Assembly: GCF_000090795.2 (NCBI RefSeq)
Contig: NW_003546275.1
Span: forward strand, 381,864-445,863
Origin: Amphimedon queenslandica
Taxonomy: Eukaryota; Porifera; Demospongiae; Haplosclerida; Niphatidae
Reading direction: 5' to 3'
Length of the DNA stretch: 64,000 bases
The position numbers and the translations under genes are program-made. The notes beneath the pieces are model-generated. The model saw only the letters and a list, made by a program, of their open reading frames with translations, ran no database searches and had not been told where the DNA came from. This document shows positions 1 to 10,292 of this stretch, in pieces. Position 1 is the stretch's first letter. Each line of letters opens with the position of its first letter.

Positions 1-221
1 TACCTTAAGCCTACTATTTTTAGCATCTACTAAATTTAGCTATATTAGCGAGAGAGCTTTAAATCGCTAAATTAAATAGACGCCAAAATAATTATCATTC
101 ATTATAATGGTTATTATTTATAGTTAATTTGGTTAAAAACGCTAAAATTAGTAACGCTAAACATGATTTTTGCTGATTTCACTAAAATTAGTAGAAGCAA
201 ATAATAGTAGGCTTAAGGTAA
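1..221. mobile_element. MITE-like element 1, TA-flanked
   Basis: The first ~40 bases, beginning TACCTTAAGCCTACTATT, recur as the reverse complement at about 173-221, ending TAGGCTTAAGGTA. This gives imperfect terminal inverted repeats of about 40 bp around an AT-rich core with no ORF. If the element proper begins at CCTTAAG, a TA lies on each side, as expected for a Tc1/mariner-type TA duplication. The left end coincides with the window edge, so the true border cannot be confirmed. Non-autonomous; no transposase is visible. Confidence 0.7.
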
Positions 222-400
222 TAAAAATAAATAATAATGAAAAAAATAAATAAATAAACAAATAAAAATAATAAATAAAAACAATAATTAAATTAAAAAA
301 TAAATAAAAATAATAAAACAAATAAAAATAATAAATAAATAAAAACAATAATTAAATTAAAAATAATTAAATTTTAAAAAATAAATAGAAATAAAGTTTA
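222..400. repeat. A-rich (AAATAA)n-like low-complexity tract
   Basis: Irregular runs of AAATAA/AAATAAT follow directly after the first MITE-like element. No gene is supported here; the apparent reverse-strand ORF is a run of F/Y/L/I codons produced by the low-complexity sequence. Confidence 0.7.
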
Positions 401-648
401 TTGCCTAACTGTATATGGATCTGGCTTGAAATCACATGGAGGCATTGGGGGGTATTGTTCACTTGCAGCAGCTAAAGCAAAGGAGAAATACATTATTTAA
501 TTAGAGTAAACGACCCAAACCTGCTGCAGTTACTGCTCTACTGCCTGTAGAGGCTAGAGAGAAGCGAGTACAAGCTCGTCTGGACAACAACAAAGTAGCC
601 ATCTTGTAAAAAAAGCCTGCAAGTTTGCGGCAGGGGTAGGCTTGAGCA

Positions 649-868
649 TACCTTAGATTGACTTTTAATTGCGGGTACTAAATTTTGCGATTTTAGCACG
701 AGGTAAATTTTGCTGGTATTAAAAATTGCGATTAAGTAATTATTACTAATAGTTATATAGCATTATGATGTCATTATTAATAATTGCGCATATTAATAAT
801 TGCGATTTTTAACCCAAACGCAAAATTCGCAATTAATTGCACCCGCATTTAAAAGTAACCTTAAGGTA
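649..868. mobile_element. MITE-like element 2, TA-flanked
   Basis: The sequence starts TACCTTAGATTGACTTTTAA and ends with the near-reverse complement (CGCATTTAAAAGTAACCTTAAGGTA). The terminal inverted repeats extend roughly 45 bp and include a shared TGCGGGT block. The length (220 bp) and outermost bases (TACCTTA) match element 1, so the two are probably the same family with diverged interiors. The core holds repeated AATTGCGATT-like motifs and no ORF. Confidence 0.7.
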
Positions 869-874
869 TTAGCT

Positions 875-915
875 AATATTATGCTCGCCTAATACTATTA
901 GGCGAGCATAATATT
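875..915. repeat. Perfect 20-bp-stem hairpin
   Basis: Bases 875-894 (AATATTATGCTCGCCTAATA) are exactly reverse-complementary to 896-915 with a single C between them. It begins seven bases after the end of MITE-like element 2 and lies in an intergenic region with no terminator role expected. Confidence 0.85.
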
Positions 916-1287
916 GAGCATAATGAACCACACTAGGAATTAAGCATTATTCCAGAATAGTCAATTAACTTCAACCATGTACTGAATGTTAAGTGTTAAC
1001 ATGGCTGCCCATTTAGCCCTCAGCAAAGTCACTCTCTTGGAGACTATGTACATACAATGTTCTTTGATGTTACAGTATAATGTGTGATGAATAATAATTC
1101 TTTATTTTAAAATAATAATTTTAATAATCATTCAGAATAATTGTAAGCATAGCCAATAAATATTGTAAGCATAATGGCATATATCTGAAGCACTAGAGAA
1201 TAGCATAATGCAATCAATGAATTGATGGAATAATAATTATGCCAAAGCAAGCCTAAGCAGGGGTGTGTTTAGGAGGCGTGGCTGAAA
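916..1287. other. Intergenic, 5' flank of the ENTR1-like gene
   Basis: AT-rich sequence with no supported gene. The last bases read TGAAAATGGCCTCC, so the following gene's start codon sits inside the AAAATGGC context seen at several starts in this window. Confidence 0.5.
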
Positions 1288-2999
1288 ATGGCCTCCAAAG
1301 AAAATGACAAGGACAATCCTTTTTCTTTTAAATCTTTTGTGACTAAGAGACAGGGCGGGGGCTCCGAGCCACAGAAAAAGGAGAGCTCTAAAAGAAAGAA
1401 GAAAACAGGAGAAGCAGCGACTTCAGCTCCTCCCACTGTCGTTGACTCCCTTCCTCCCCCTGGCTCTGTTGCATCCGGTAAACAGAACTGCATTGAGCTC
1501 TAATATGTGCTATTAATTCTAATTTTTAGACGTTAATCCATTCTCTTTCAAAAACTTTGTCAAAAAGGCTAAAGACTCCGGTGACGATGACAGCTTATTT
1601 TCAAGTGAAGACGAGAATCCACTCTCGGAACCCACGAAACTGGGTCTGCCATTATTGGCACCGAATCCAGTCCCAGTGGCTGTAGGAATAAAGACTAAAG
1701 CAGCATCATCAAGCAGACTAAAGACAGAACCAGTAAAAGACCTCTTCTCTTCTAGCAGTGAAGATGAAATTGAGTTGTTAGGATCATCAACATTACCTCC
1801 ATTACCATTATCAGATCCACTGGGAGGGAGTGAGAGAGAGGAGGAGGAAGAGGAGGGAGGGATTTTAGACATTAATCCATTTCCTGAGGTTGCAATGTTG
1901 GCACCTGATGAAACCCAACATCAACTAGTGAACGAATTGAATAAAGTATTTAATGATCAATTAGTGGCTGGTCCTGTATTCTTAGTGACAGGTTAAAGCT
2001 GAGAATGAAGTTTTAAAAAAGCAAGTAACTGAATTAGAAAAAAATTATAAAAAAGAAAAAGGAAGGTGAATCTTACATGAATCTCATGTTAATATTTTAC
2101 ATAATTTTTAATTTATCATTTAGATCACAATCACTTAAAGATGAAGTAAAACTATTGAAAGAGAAAGAGGCAAAAGACACGAAAGCACTCGATGACATGA
2201 TACAGAAAGTTGAAGAAAATCTCAAGATTGCAACAGTGAGTCACTAAACATTTATTCTTGTATGTACACTCTTTCCTACTACAGCAACGATCAATTACTG
2301 CAGATGAAACTATCAAAAAACTGAAAGGGCAAATAGCATCTTTACAAGTCAGTTTTAATGGCTATCATCATGAGACATACCTCATAGTGTTTGTGTTTTT
2401 TGCTTCATGAGTTTGTAATACTGGAATATGATTATCACTAGCTCAGTCAAGACAAAATCTTGATTTAGCATTGATATCCATTTGAGACTGCCCTGTTTAT
2501 TGTACTAGTGGAATGATTAGGAAAATGTAGTTTTACTTTGTTAAATCGAATGTGAAAGAGTTTCTTACGAAAGCCTAAAGAGTGTGATTGTTTCAAAAGG
2601 TTATGACATTACTTCTACCAACCTATACATAATTATGGTATTGCTCCATACCATGAAATTTTATGCAATCTGCTCTTTATCATTTTGTACTTGTGCACCA
2701 TGCTTTATTCAATTTTAGACTCAATTGGGACAAGCGAATCCCCAGGCAATACATAAAAGCTATGAGGATCTTATCATTGGTGTGAGAGAGAAAGCCAACA
2801 ATGCCTCACAGCAGCTAAAGGCAGCTTCTTATAAAGCTGACTTACAAATAAAGTGAGAGATTTAGAAAGAGAAATGAGAGGAATAATGATGTGGCTTTTC
2901 CTTTGCATCTCTAGGGAATTATGCCATGGGATTGAAGTACTGAAACTTGTGTCAGACACTTTAGAAAACATTGACAGCATTTTTGAAGTAAAGAAATAG
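1288..2999 (+). CDS. ENTR1: ENTR1/SDCCAG3-like coiled-coil protein
   Basis: Seven exons join in phase: 1288-1477, 1530-1945, 1992-2065, 2124-2235, 2285-2347, 2719-2852, 2915-2999. The N-terminal half is charged, Ser/Pro-rich and probably disordered. It holds two copies of an NPFSFKxFV motif (near residues 9 and 66) and a third, weaker NPF (about residue 170). The C-terminal half is a heptad-rich coiled coil ending DSIFEVKK. Endosome-associated trafficking regulator 1 has the same plan (NPFSF-type N-terminus, coiled-coil C-terminus) and acts with retromer and at the centrosome; I assign the family from that plan and motif, not from an alignment. Intron 5 (371 bp) is the only long one. The start was chosen as the first ATG of the open frame. 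The gene converges on the next one with about 150 bp between stop codons. Confidence 0.6.
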
Positions 3000-3152
3000 T
3001 TTTGCTGTACCCAGAAAGATTTCTCTGGTGTGTATTATAATGCATGTTGTTTTCACAGTTATTATTTTAATTTTTTATCTTTTAAAAAAATTTCACCTGT
3101 GTTCTAAATATTATAATAAAAGTTCTACAATTAAACCAGTCATCCTTTCTTT

Positions 3153-4093
3153 TTAATTGCTGTCATCAGTGCTGTGAGAATTTATGGCATCTTTTACACA
3201 ACCTATATCAGAAGTTGTGACCTGGAGAATGGTATGTAACTCCTTTATGTTTAGATACTGATCGGCCAGAGTTGTGCAGTTGTAGCAATGAGAAGGTTTC
3301 TAATAAAAGAGAGAGAGGGGGTTAGATACAGAAGTATATCAACTGTGAACATACCCCTCCAGGGGTTGGTGTAGTTATTTGCTGGTAAAAAGGATTGCCA
3401 GTTGGAGGGATTTGAAGGCCATTTGAATTGTCATCGCCAGAAGAGCTAATGCTTGTAGGATTAAGCTATAGATTATAATTAATTATCATTTCTGATTGTT
3501 ATCAAGCTTACAGTGGTATTGAAAGACAAAATAAATTCATCCAGTTTATTTTGAAACTGTCCAAGTGATAAAGTAAGGAAGAAATCATCATTGGGCAGAA
3601 GAGACTCTTGATATTCAATAACAAGATACAGAAGTGCTCTGGAATCTAGAAGAGTCTGGAGATCACCTTTTAATTTGGTTGGATCCTATACAATAGAACA
3701 TGATTTATTTATGATAAATAATATTTTGCAACATACTGAGGCATCGCAATCACTGCTGCCAACAAAAGTTTGAAAATAACAATACTTGTTAATGAAGTTA
3801 GGTAATTCAATGCTTGAGTCATTAGCTAGGACCTGTATAATAGTGAGAAATGATCGGATTGCAATAGTCTATTGACTTACAATAATCCTATCTTCAATTG
3901 TTTTACACATCTGCATGGTTTCTTCAGCCTGGATAAAGAGATTGAGTGCAGTTTTAGCATTCATTATCGGAGTAACAGGTCCAACATTAATACCATCGCC
4001 TGGATTTATAATTACATTGAGAGGGGCTGCGAAAGTGCAATAGCAACAGCAAAACATCAGTAGAAATCTTTGAATAGTTGTAGATTGGGCCAT
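3153..4093 (-). CDS. Unknown small secreted cysteine-containing protein
   Basis: Five exons on the minus strand, all phase 0: 3881-4093, 3737-3832, 3512-3685, 3355-3465, 3153-3299, giving about 246 residues. The chosen start gives a typical signal peptide (MAQSTTIQRFLLMFCCCYC, cleavage likely after TFA). The in-frame upstream ATG at 4156 would bury it. The mature part has alternating amphipathic helices with scattered cysteines, a Ser/Thr/Pro-rich linker, then a C-terminal segment with CYNC and a late cysteine. I do not recognise a family. Phase-0 introns throughout and a helical secreted body are reminiscent of four-helix cytokine-like proteins, but that is only an impression of shape. No membrane anchor after the signal. 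Confidence 0.6.
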
Positions 4094-5168
4094 GATATTC
4101 TTCACACTTGAGTTCAGATTGGTTGAGTTGATAAGAGAGAGAAAGAGGTACTTCAAGTTTATCTGTATACCTGTAGTAGTAGTTCTCTTGCTTTACTTTT
4201 TCTATGATCGACTAATGATCCGTGTCTCTCTTTATATAGTGAGACTAGCATCTCACTTTCCTCAGTTACTGGCACAGGAACCACCTGGGACAAATTGAGA
4301 TGAAAACAGTGATAAGGTGTTTAAATAGTTCTGTAGAAATTAATGCCTTGTGATAACTGGCAATACCACCATAGCACACAATGTAAGCTAAACCCAATAC
4401 TAAAAGTATAGATGCTACAAGGGAAATCCCCAGCTTGTATACAAAATTTTTTTCTGGCCCTCCCTACACAGAGGGATTAAATTTTGCTTATCGGGGGCTG
4501 TTTACTGGTAACTACCTCTTGATGCTAGTGAAGTTAAACATGCAAATAAGGATTATGTTGCAAGAAACATAAAAATGTAAACTAGCAGCATCATTTTACC
4601 AAGAGATGACTGTTCCAATAAAAAAATGCTAAGCATGATACAAGTAACATGTGATGATCACGTTGGAAGGAGAGTGAGACATTAATTCAACTATAAACTT
4701 GATCTGTGAAATGCATGATAGTACCATGATGCATAAATTATTTATTAGTTTTTACTGTCGCAAATATAACCTGACCTACAGTATTAGTTTTTTTTTATTA
4801 TTTAGACTAAATTGTTTGCAACTGGTACAAGAGAGGGAATGCATTAAAATGAAACCATAAGAAGCCTTTACATCTTGTATATACATGTGTACAACCATCT
4901 CTGTACGTAAAACCATGAGCCGGGCTTGAGCGTACATTGTGCCAGGCAATGTATTACGCAAACATGATGGTAAGAGCTTGTGCTCTGCACTGCACTAATG
5001 AGGTCCAATGCCTAGTGATGACTCTGGGAGATTTTGTTTGGCTGGAAGGCAGTCCAATAGATAATAATGGGCAGGTTTAGAAATTAATTAAAAACAAACA
5101 CCTTGGCTAGCTGACGCCCACGAGTATTGCAATTGCGTGGGCGGTAGATAGGAGAAACAGACATCATC
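4094..5168. other. Intergenic
   Basis: About 1.1 kb between divergent genes. Short ORFs here lack splice-compatible context and recognisable motifs. I see no RNA gene or element. Confidence 0.5.
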
Positions 5169-6401
5169 ATGGAGGAGCGAAGATCTTTGAGGCAGCTAGC
5201 AAGCGTCAAGCATCAGCTCTACCATCCACAACTACCCACACTGAGACGCATGGACATGGACACAGTTGGGCACAGGCTCTCTAGCGAGCATTCGCGCCAC
5301 ACGACCTTTTGCGTGAAAGGTTAGGTTATGAACAAGTACTTTAGACTATGATTGTTTGCTTTAGATGATTTTACTAAAATAAGAACAACAAGATATCCCG
5401 GTGCTCCCAACTTACACTGCAAGGTAAGGGTGTTAAGGAATGAGCTAAGTGAAAATGTAAATGCAATGAATACTTCCTCTGTTGGGAGAGGATGTCACAG
5501 TTCTTTTTCCTTTGAAAGGAACAATATACCATAGCCATCATCATCATGATTATTGTCCAAATATAACAGTTCAGCTGTACTGAGTCAGTGAGAGCAACCA
5601 TAGGATTGAACCTATTCATTTTGTTTATTTCTATTTGTTCCAGAATGCTATGAATGAAGTTTTTATTATTGATGAAATGTTAATCATTAATACACTCCAT
5701 AGACGCACTTAAAGACATGTTTACCATTACATAGATGCAGTATACATGTCAACGACGATATAAATTCTTTTTATTTATATATAGAGTATGGTTACAAACG
5801 AAACAAAGGAGAAACTTGAGACTTATGAAACATTAAAGAACGCAAAGTAAGAATGAACATAAATGAGGGGAAAACTTAATATTCTGGATTATAGTAACAC
5901 TTCTCCTTACACTAAACAATGGAATAAAACACTCCAGCAACTGAGAAAGGAGCCTACACCACCAATTCAAAAAATCGGTAAACCATCAACAATTATATAT
6001 GAACATGTTACACACACACACACACTCATTGATTCTTACAGAGCATGAAGACTCTAATAATGTCATTCAACCTATTACATCTAATCTCTACGTGAGGAAA
6101 CTCCATCCTGATATAACAGCATCATGGAAGGTAGAAAGGAGCAGCATTATTTAGTGAATACATAACTAACTTCTATAGGTTGCACTGACAATAAAAGATA
6201 AACCACATCACACCATCACCAAGATTGAGAGACCAATGCCCGCCACTATATTGTAAGAATTACTAATAAAAATGTTACATCTATCCTTATCTTTTCATAG
6301 CAATAGATACAGGGCCACAAGAAGGTAAGGAGCCATTAATGACACACTATTAAATTATTGTACCTTATTGCAGGCCCTATTCAGCCTATCCATGGTATTA
6401 A
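5169..6401 (+). CDS. Unknown 189-residue basic Tyr/Pro-rich protein
   Basis: Eight short exons join in phase: 5169-5319, 5365-5423, 5785-5846, 5895-5977, 6042-6130, 6179-6252, 6301-6324, 6374-6401. The protein starts MEERRSLRQLASVKH and ends RRPYSAYPWY. It is basic, has no signal peptide or membrane segment, and has short Tyr/Pro/Trp-containing stretches separated by charged linkers (for example TTRYPGAPN and NTSPYTKQWNK). That composition resembles small axonemal or microtubule inner proteins, but I cannot name a family and the idea is inference. The first exon opens 160 bp after a GC-rich stretch. Convergent with the PDI gene, 183 bp between stop codons. Confidence 0.6.
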
Positions 6402-6584
6402 TCACAATAATTATTAAACTGCTAAGTACTGAAAATTAAGCTCCTAATAGTCACTTAGAACTGTAGAATGGTGTGTAGATTACTGATAACCTTTTAGTTT
6501 TAATAAAAGAAAAGGAAATTAATAGCATCAAAAGATTGTAAAGCTACACAAAAAACGACAAAATTTTGGCACTTTTATTACTAT

Positions 6585-8417
6585 TTAGAGTTCAAATTTC
6601 CTCAGGACATTCCTCCTCTTAGTGAACTCATCGCTTTTCTTGGCACTCACTTTCTTACCATCTTAAAAAACAAACAGAGAACATGGACTCAAGACATTCC
6701 ATTGACTTACCAACCATACGTCCTAATCTCTCACTCTCGGTCTCAATATAAGAATCTCCTTTCTCTTGGACTTTATTCATCACTTTAACATAATAGTCAG
6801 CCCTGAGGGAGGAAAAGAGAGATAGAGAGAGATGGGGATAGACATTACGTTTGTTGTTATTTGTTATGATATCCTACAAGAGGTTGACTAAATCATAAAT
6901 TCTAAGTATCAATATATGCAATAGGGTACACGTCAGTTCGCTCTTACTGAGGGCTATCCAGTTCCTGTGCTTTGGTTTGTGCTTCCTCTAAAATGGATTC
7001 ACGAGAATCTGCCTCAGCCATGAACTTCTTTGCCAAGTCATTGAGTTCATCAACTAGTCCAGCCTAAAAGGGAGAGAGAGTGGGGGTGGAAGGGTAAGGA
7101 AAAGGGACACTTGCCTCAGGAGATAGTGATCCACCTTTTACTCTGTGTGTGCCACACTTCTCATTAAGGAATTTGATGAAATCATCAACTCCTCTGCCAC
7201 CATTGTACTGATGAGAGAGATAGAGAGTTAACTAAGTGTCTAAAAACATAATCTTCTTACATCTTCTGGTTCTGTGCTGCCTTTAGGGAAAAACTTGATG
7301 GTAGGAAAGCCACTAACACCGTATCTACACAAAGTAAAAATATTAAAGAGATCAAGTACAAAAGAACTCACTTGGTTCCTAGACTTCTGTGACCATCAGC
7401 ATCAACATTAGCAACAATGCACTTTAAAAAGAAAAGGACATAAAAATTACTTTACAAATTCACACACTATACATTTTCATCATTCTTAAAAGTAGTTGCA
7501 ACTTCTTCATAAACAGGGATGAGAGCTTTACAATGACCACACCCTATGAACAACAGAATCACATAAATAGGTACAAACACATTTTTACTGACAAGGGGCA
7601 TAAAACTCAACGAGGACATCTTTGTCTTTATTAAGAGCAACGGAGTCAAAGTTAGATGGATCAAGGACTACTACATCACTAGGCGGAGTCTTAATCCCAG
7701 CATTAGATCCTTAGGAGAGCAGTATTATAATTAATACAGTAAGCATTATTAAACACACCTGTCTTTTCATTAATGAATTTAATGAAGTCATCAGCACTAC
7801 GCCCACCATTATAACTATAATAAAAATTAATAAATGAATTTAAAAAGCTCCACACGCTCACTCTTCAGGTGTTGTGGATCCCTTTGGAAAAAATTTTAGA
7901 GTCGGAAATCCACGGACTCCGAAACGTCCTCCAAGAGTTCTGTCGGCATCAGCATCAACTTTAGCAATGACAACATCATTGGATCCCTCATAGGCAGCAC
8001 CTAACTTCTCATACTCGGGAGCTAGCCTCTTACAATGACCACACCCTAAAATGGAGTTGTGTTAAAATTATTCAGATCCATAGTCAGATCAAGGTTTCTC
8101 ACAGGATTTTGGCATAGTGCTCATGCAATTAAATTCGTAAAATTAAAACAAAGCGATGGCATGCATTCAAAATTATACACAGCTTATAGTAAAGAATTTT
8201 TCAGCTTATATACTTACATGGAGCATAAAATTCGACAAATGCAGCCTTTGAGCCATCAACAACCTACATGCAATAACAAAATTGATAATAATAATAATAA
8301 ACCAAGTCAAAATATATTTACCTGGTCAAAATTACTGCTTGTCAAGTCAACAACACCGGCTTGAGAGAGAGGCAGAGAGAGAAAAAAGGAAGCAAAAAGA
8401 ATGTATATGGCGGCCAT
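6585..8417 (-). CDS. Protein disulfide isomerase, a-a'-D architecture (ERp38/PDIL2-like)
   Basis: Twelve exons on the minus strand: 8322-8417, 8218-8263, 7862-8045, 7759-7814, 7593-7709, 7473-7543, 7372-7421, 7261-7324, 7115-7207, 6948-7063, 6711-6802, 6585-6661; 353 residues. An N-terminal signal peptide ([18 protein letters not shown]) is followed by two thioredoxin domains. Each has a WCGHC active site, and in both cases the Trp codon is split by an intron. Both domains share the [12 protein letters not shown]-type block and a YNGGR motif. The C-terminal ~100 residues are a Lys/Glu-rich helical region matching the ERp29-C (D) domain. The enzyme forms and isomerises disulfides in the ER lumen. 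There is no KDEL; the protein ends RKFEL. Intron 9 appears to be GC-AG (GAG|GCAAGT). The start lies 100 bp from the divergent AT-hook gene. Confidence 0.9.
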
Positions 8418-8440
8418 GACAGTTTAAAGGTGAAAATGAA

Positions 8441-8446
8441 CACGTG
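8441..8446. promoter_or_regulatory. CACGTG box in the 100-bp bidirectional spacer
   Basis: A perfect CACGTG sits between the divergent starts of the PDI gene (8417) and the AT-hook gene (8518). It could bind bHLH factors of the MITF/TFE/USF class. Position suggests a shared promoter element; function is inferred. Confidence 0.35.
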
Positions 8447-8517
8447 GTTAGGTGATAATTGAATAGGCGTGTCTTTTTCTACTTTAGAGGGCGTGGTTTT
8501 GGCTAATGTAAACAAAA

Positions 8518-8994
8518 ATGCAGAAAGAAGCTGAGAAAGTGAACATTTAAATTCTAATGCTTTAATTCATATATTAATAGGAGCCAGCGTTGACTCTTAG
8601 AGAAAGAAAGAGCAGGTCTAGATCTGNCGAGGAAGAAAGAAAGGGAGTAGGAGGGGAAGAGAAAAGAATCAATGTGAACAGCTCCTCATCTTCAATAGCA
8701 TCATCATCATCCTTTAATAACCATCAGCTCAGACTTCATCAGCCTAGAGGTCGTGGCAGGCCAAGCAAGTGAGAAAAATTGATATTGATATAGCACTATT
8801 TATAATAATATTTTTTAATAATTATTATTCATTATATTATTTTCAGAGCTGAACTGCTTGAGAGAGACAGAGACAGAGAGCAACAGATTACTCAGCTATT
8901 TGAAGAGAGAGGCGACCATTACTCGCTCATTCTTGTCAGCATCAACAACAAACTGGCCGTTCAAAATGGACTCAAAAGGAGGAAGTATTTATAA
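8518..8994 (+). CDS. Small AT-hook protein, otherwise unknown
   Basis: Three exons: 8518-8538, 8581-8768, 8847-8994; 118 residues. The N-terminus is Arg/Ser/Glu-rich. A poly-Ser stretch follows, then PRGRGRPSK, a good AT-hook core (RGRP), near residue 64. A C-terminal charged helix contains ELLERDREQQITQLFEERG and the chain ends LKRRKYL. It is likely a nuclear DNA- or chromatin-associated protein. An ambiguous base (N at 8627) leaves one residue uncalled. The start is the ATG whose 21-nt first exon joins the long exon in frame; without it the open frame has only a non-ATG start. Confidence 0.6.
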
Positions 8995-9559
8995 AGATAC
9001 AGGAAATCAATATATTTTTTATTAATCATCAAATTTTAAACTCTATGCCATGGACATGAGATATTATATTTTGCTTCTGATTTTAATCCTTGTATTAGTA
9101 ATAAATATTTTAATTGAGTATTTTTAGACAACATTCAAATTAATAATTCCTACTAGCAAAACTCTTGTATAGTTAACCAATGTACATAATTCAAACAAAT
9201 AAAAGAAAATACTTCCATTTTAAATAACTCTGTAAGAACAAGGTACATGCGTATTTGCATGATTATTAAAGAAATCATATTTACTCAATTCAAAGCACAA
9301 AACATACACATCAATGCATGAATGCACATACTGTATAAGAAATTAATAACAATAATAATAATTACTAAACTAGATAAAGAGAGAGAGAACTTTCAAGTTC
9401 ATTATTAAAAGAAGAGATTAGATAAGAAAGAAGGACGGCATCTCCTTCTCCACACATCTTGTTCTATTTTTGGAAATTATTATAAGATAAAAGACGAGAA
9501 AGAAGAATATTATAAATTAAAATAAAGATATCGCGGGACTCTCTCCATCAATTCAATTA
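8995..9559. other. Convergent 3' flanks
   Basis: AT-rich 3' sequence between the AT-hook gene and VAP, with AATAAA-type poly(A) signals on both strands (for example near 9100 on plus). No gene seen. Confidence 0.5.
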
Positions 9560-10258
9560 TCAAGCAGAAGAACTTGATCCTATAATGTATCCCATTACTA
9601 AAGCAATGAAGATAAGAAGCAACGCAAAGGCGTTGAAAGGCGTAACGGCAAAGTTAGATGAGGGAGGCGTAGCCACTCTGTTCGGCTTGTTAACAGTTGT
9701 TGATTGTGTGAGGAACTGCTGCCTTAGTCGATCTGTCTCGGTCTGAAAGAAAGGGGCGAGGCAGAAAAAATTATTTTAAAAACGGGTCAAGTAGATATAC
9801 ATACGCTCACTTTAAGTGTTTTGTTCTCTTCATTTAATTTCTTTGCTCTATCTCTGAGAAGTCTGAGCTCCTAAAAAAGAAAAATGTCATCACAATAATA
9901 ACATGAATAAAGCACAGGAGAGAGAACGTACTGATTCAACATGCTCTGATTCTAGATTACCCTTGAGAGAGAGAGAGAGAGAGAGATTAGAGTTAATAGG
10001 TATAAAGGAAGCCAATGACATACCTCCCTTCCTGTGTTGTGTCCAGGGGTAGAGCCAGCAGTTGGCTGCTCAGACGGAGTAATTGTCGTAACTGGCGTCT
10101 GCAAAATAAATGACAAAAATTAATCTGGCATCCCTCTCTCTCATTACTTACGTTATCTAAAGAAGCTTCACTGCTCTTATTATCGGGTGCTAAAACATGT
10201 TCACTGCTCTCAAAAGAAGAGGCGGAGATGGTGTCCGCTTTACTGGACGATGGCTAGA

Positions 10259-10292
<34 letters not shown>

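Noticed and set aside
5847-5867. Apparent 21-nt intron in the small unknown gene
   Set aside because: A GT-AG gap of 21 nt keeps the frame, but an acceptor at 5893-5894 (GGATTATAG) does so equally well and gives a normal 48-nt intron, so no ultra-short intron is needed.
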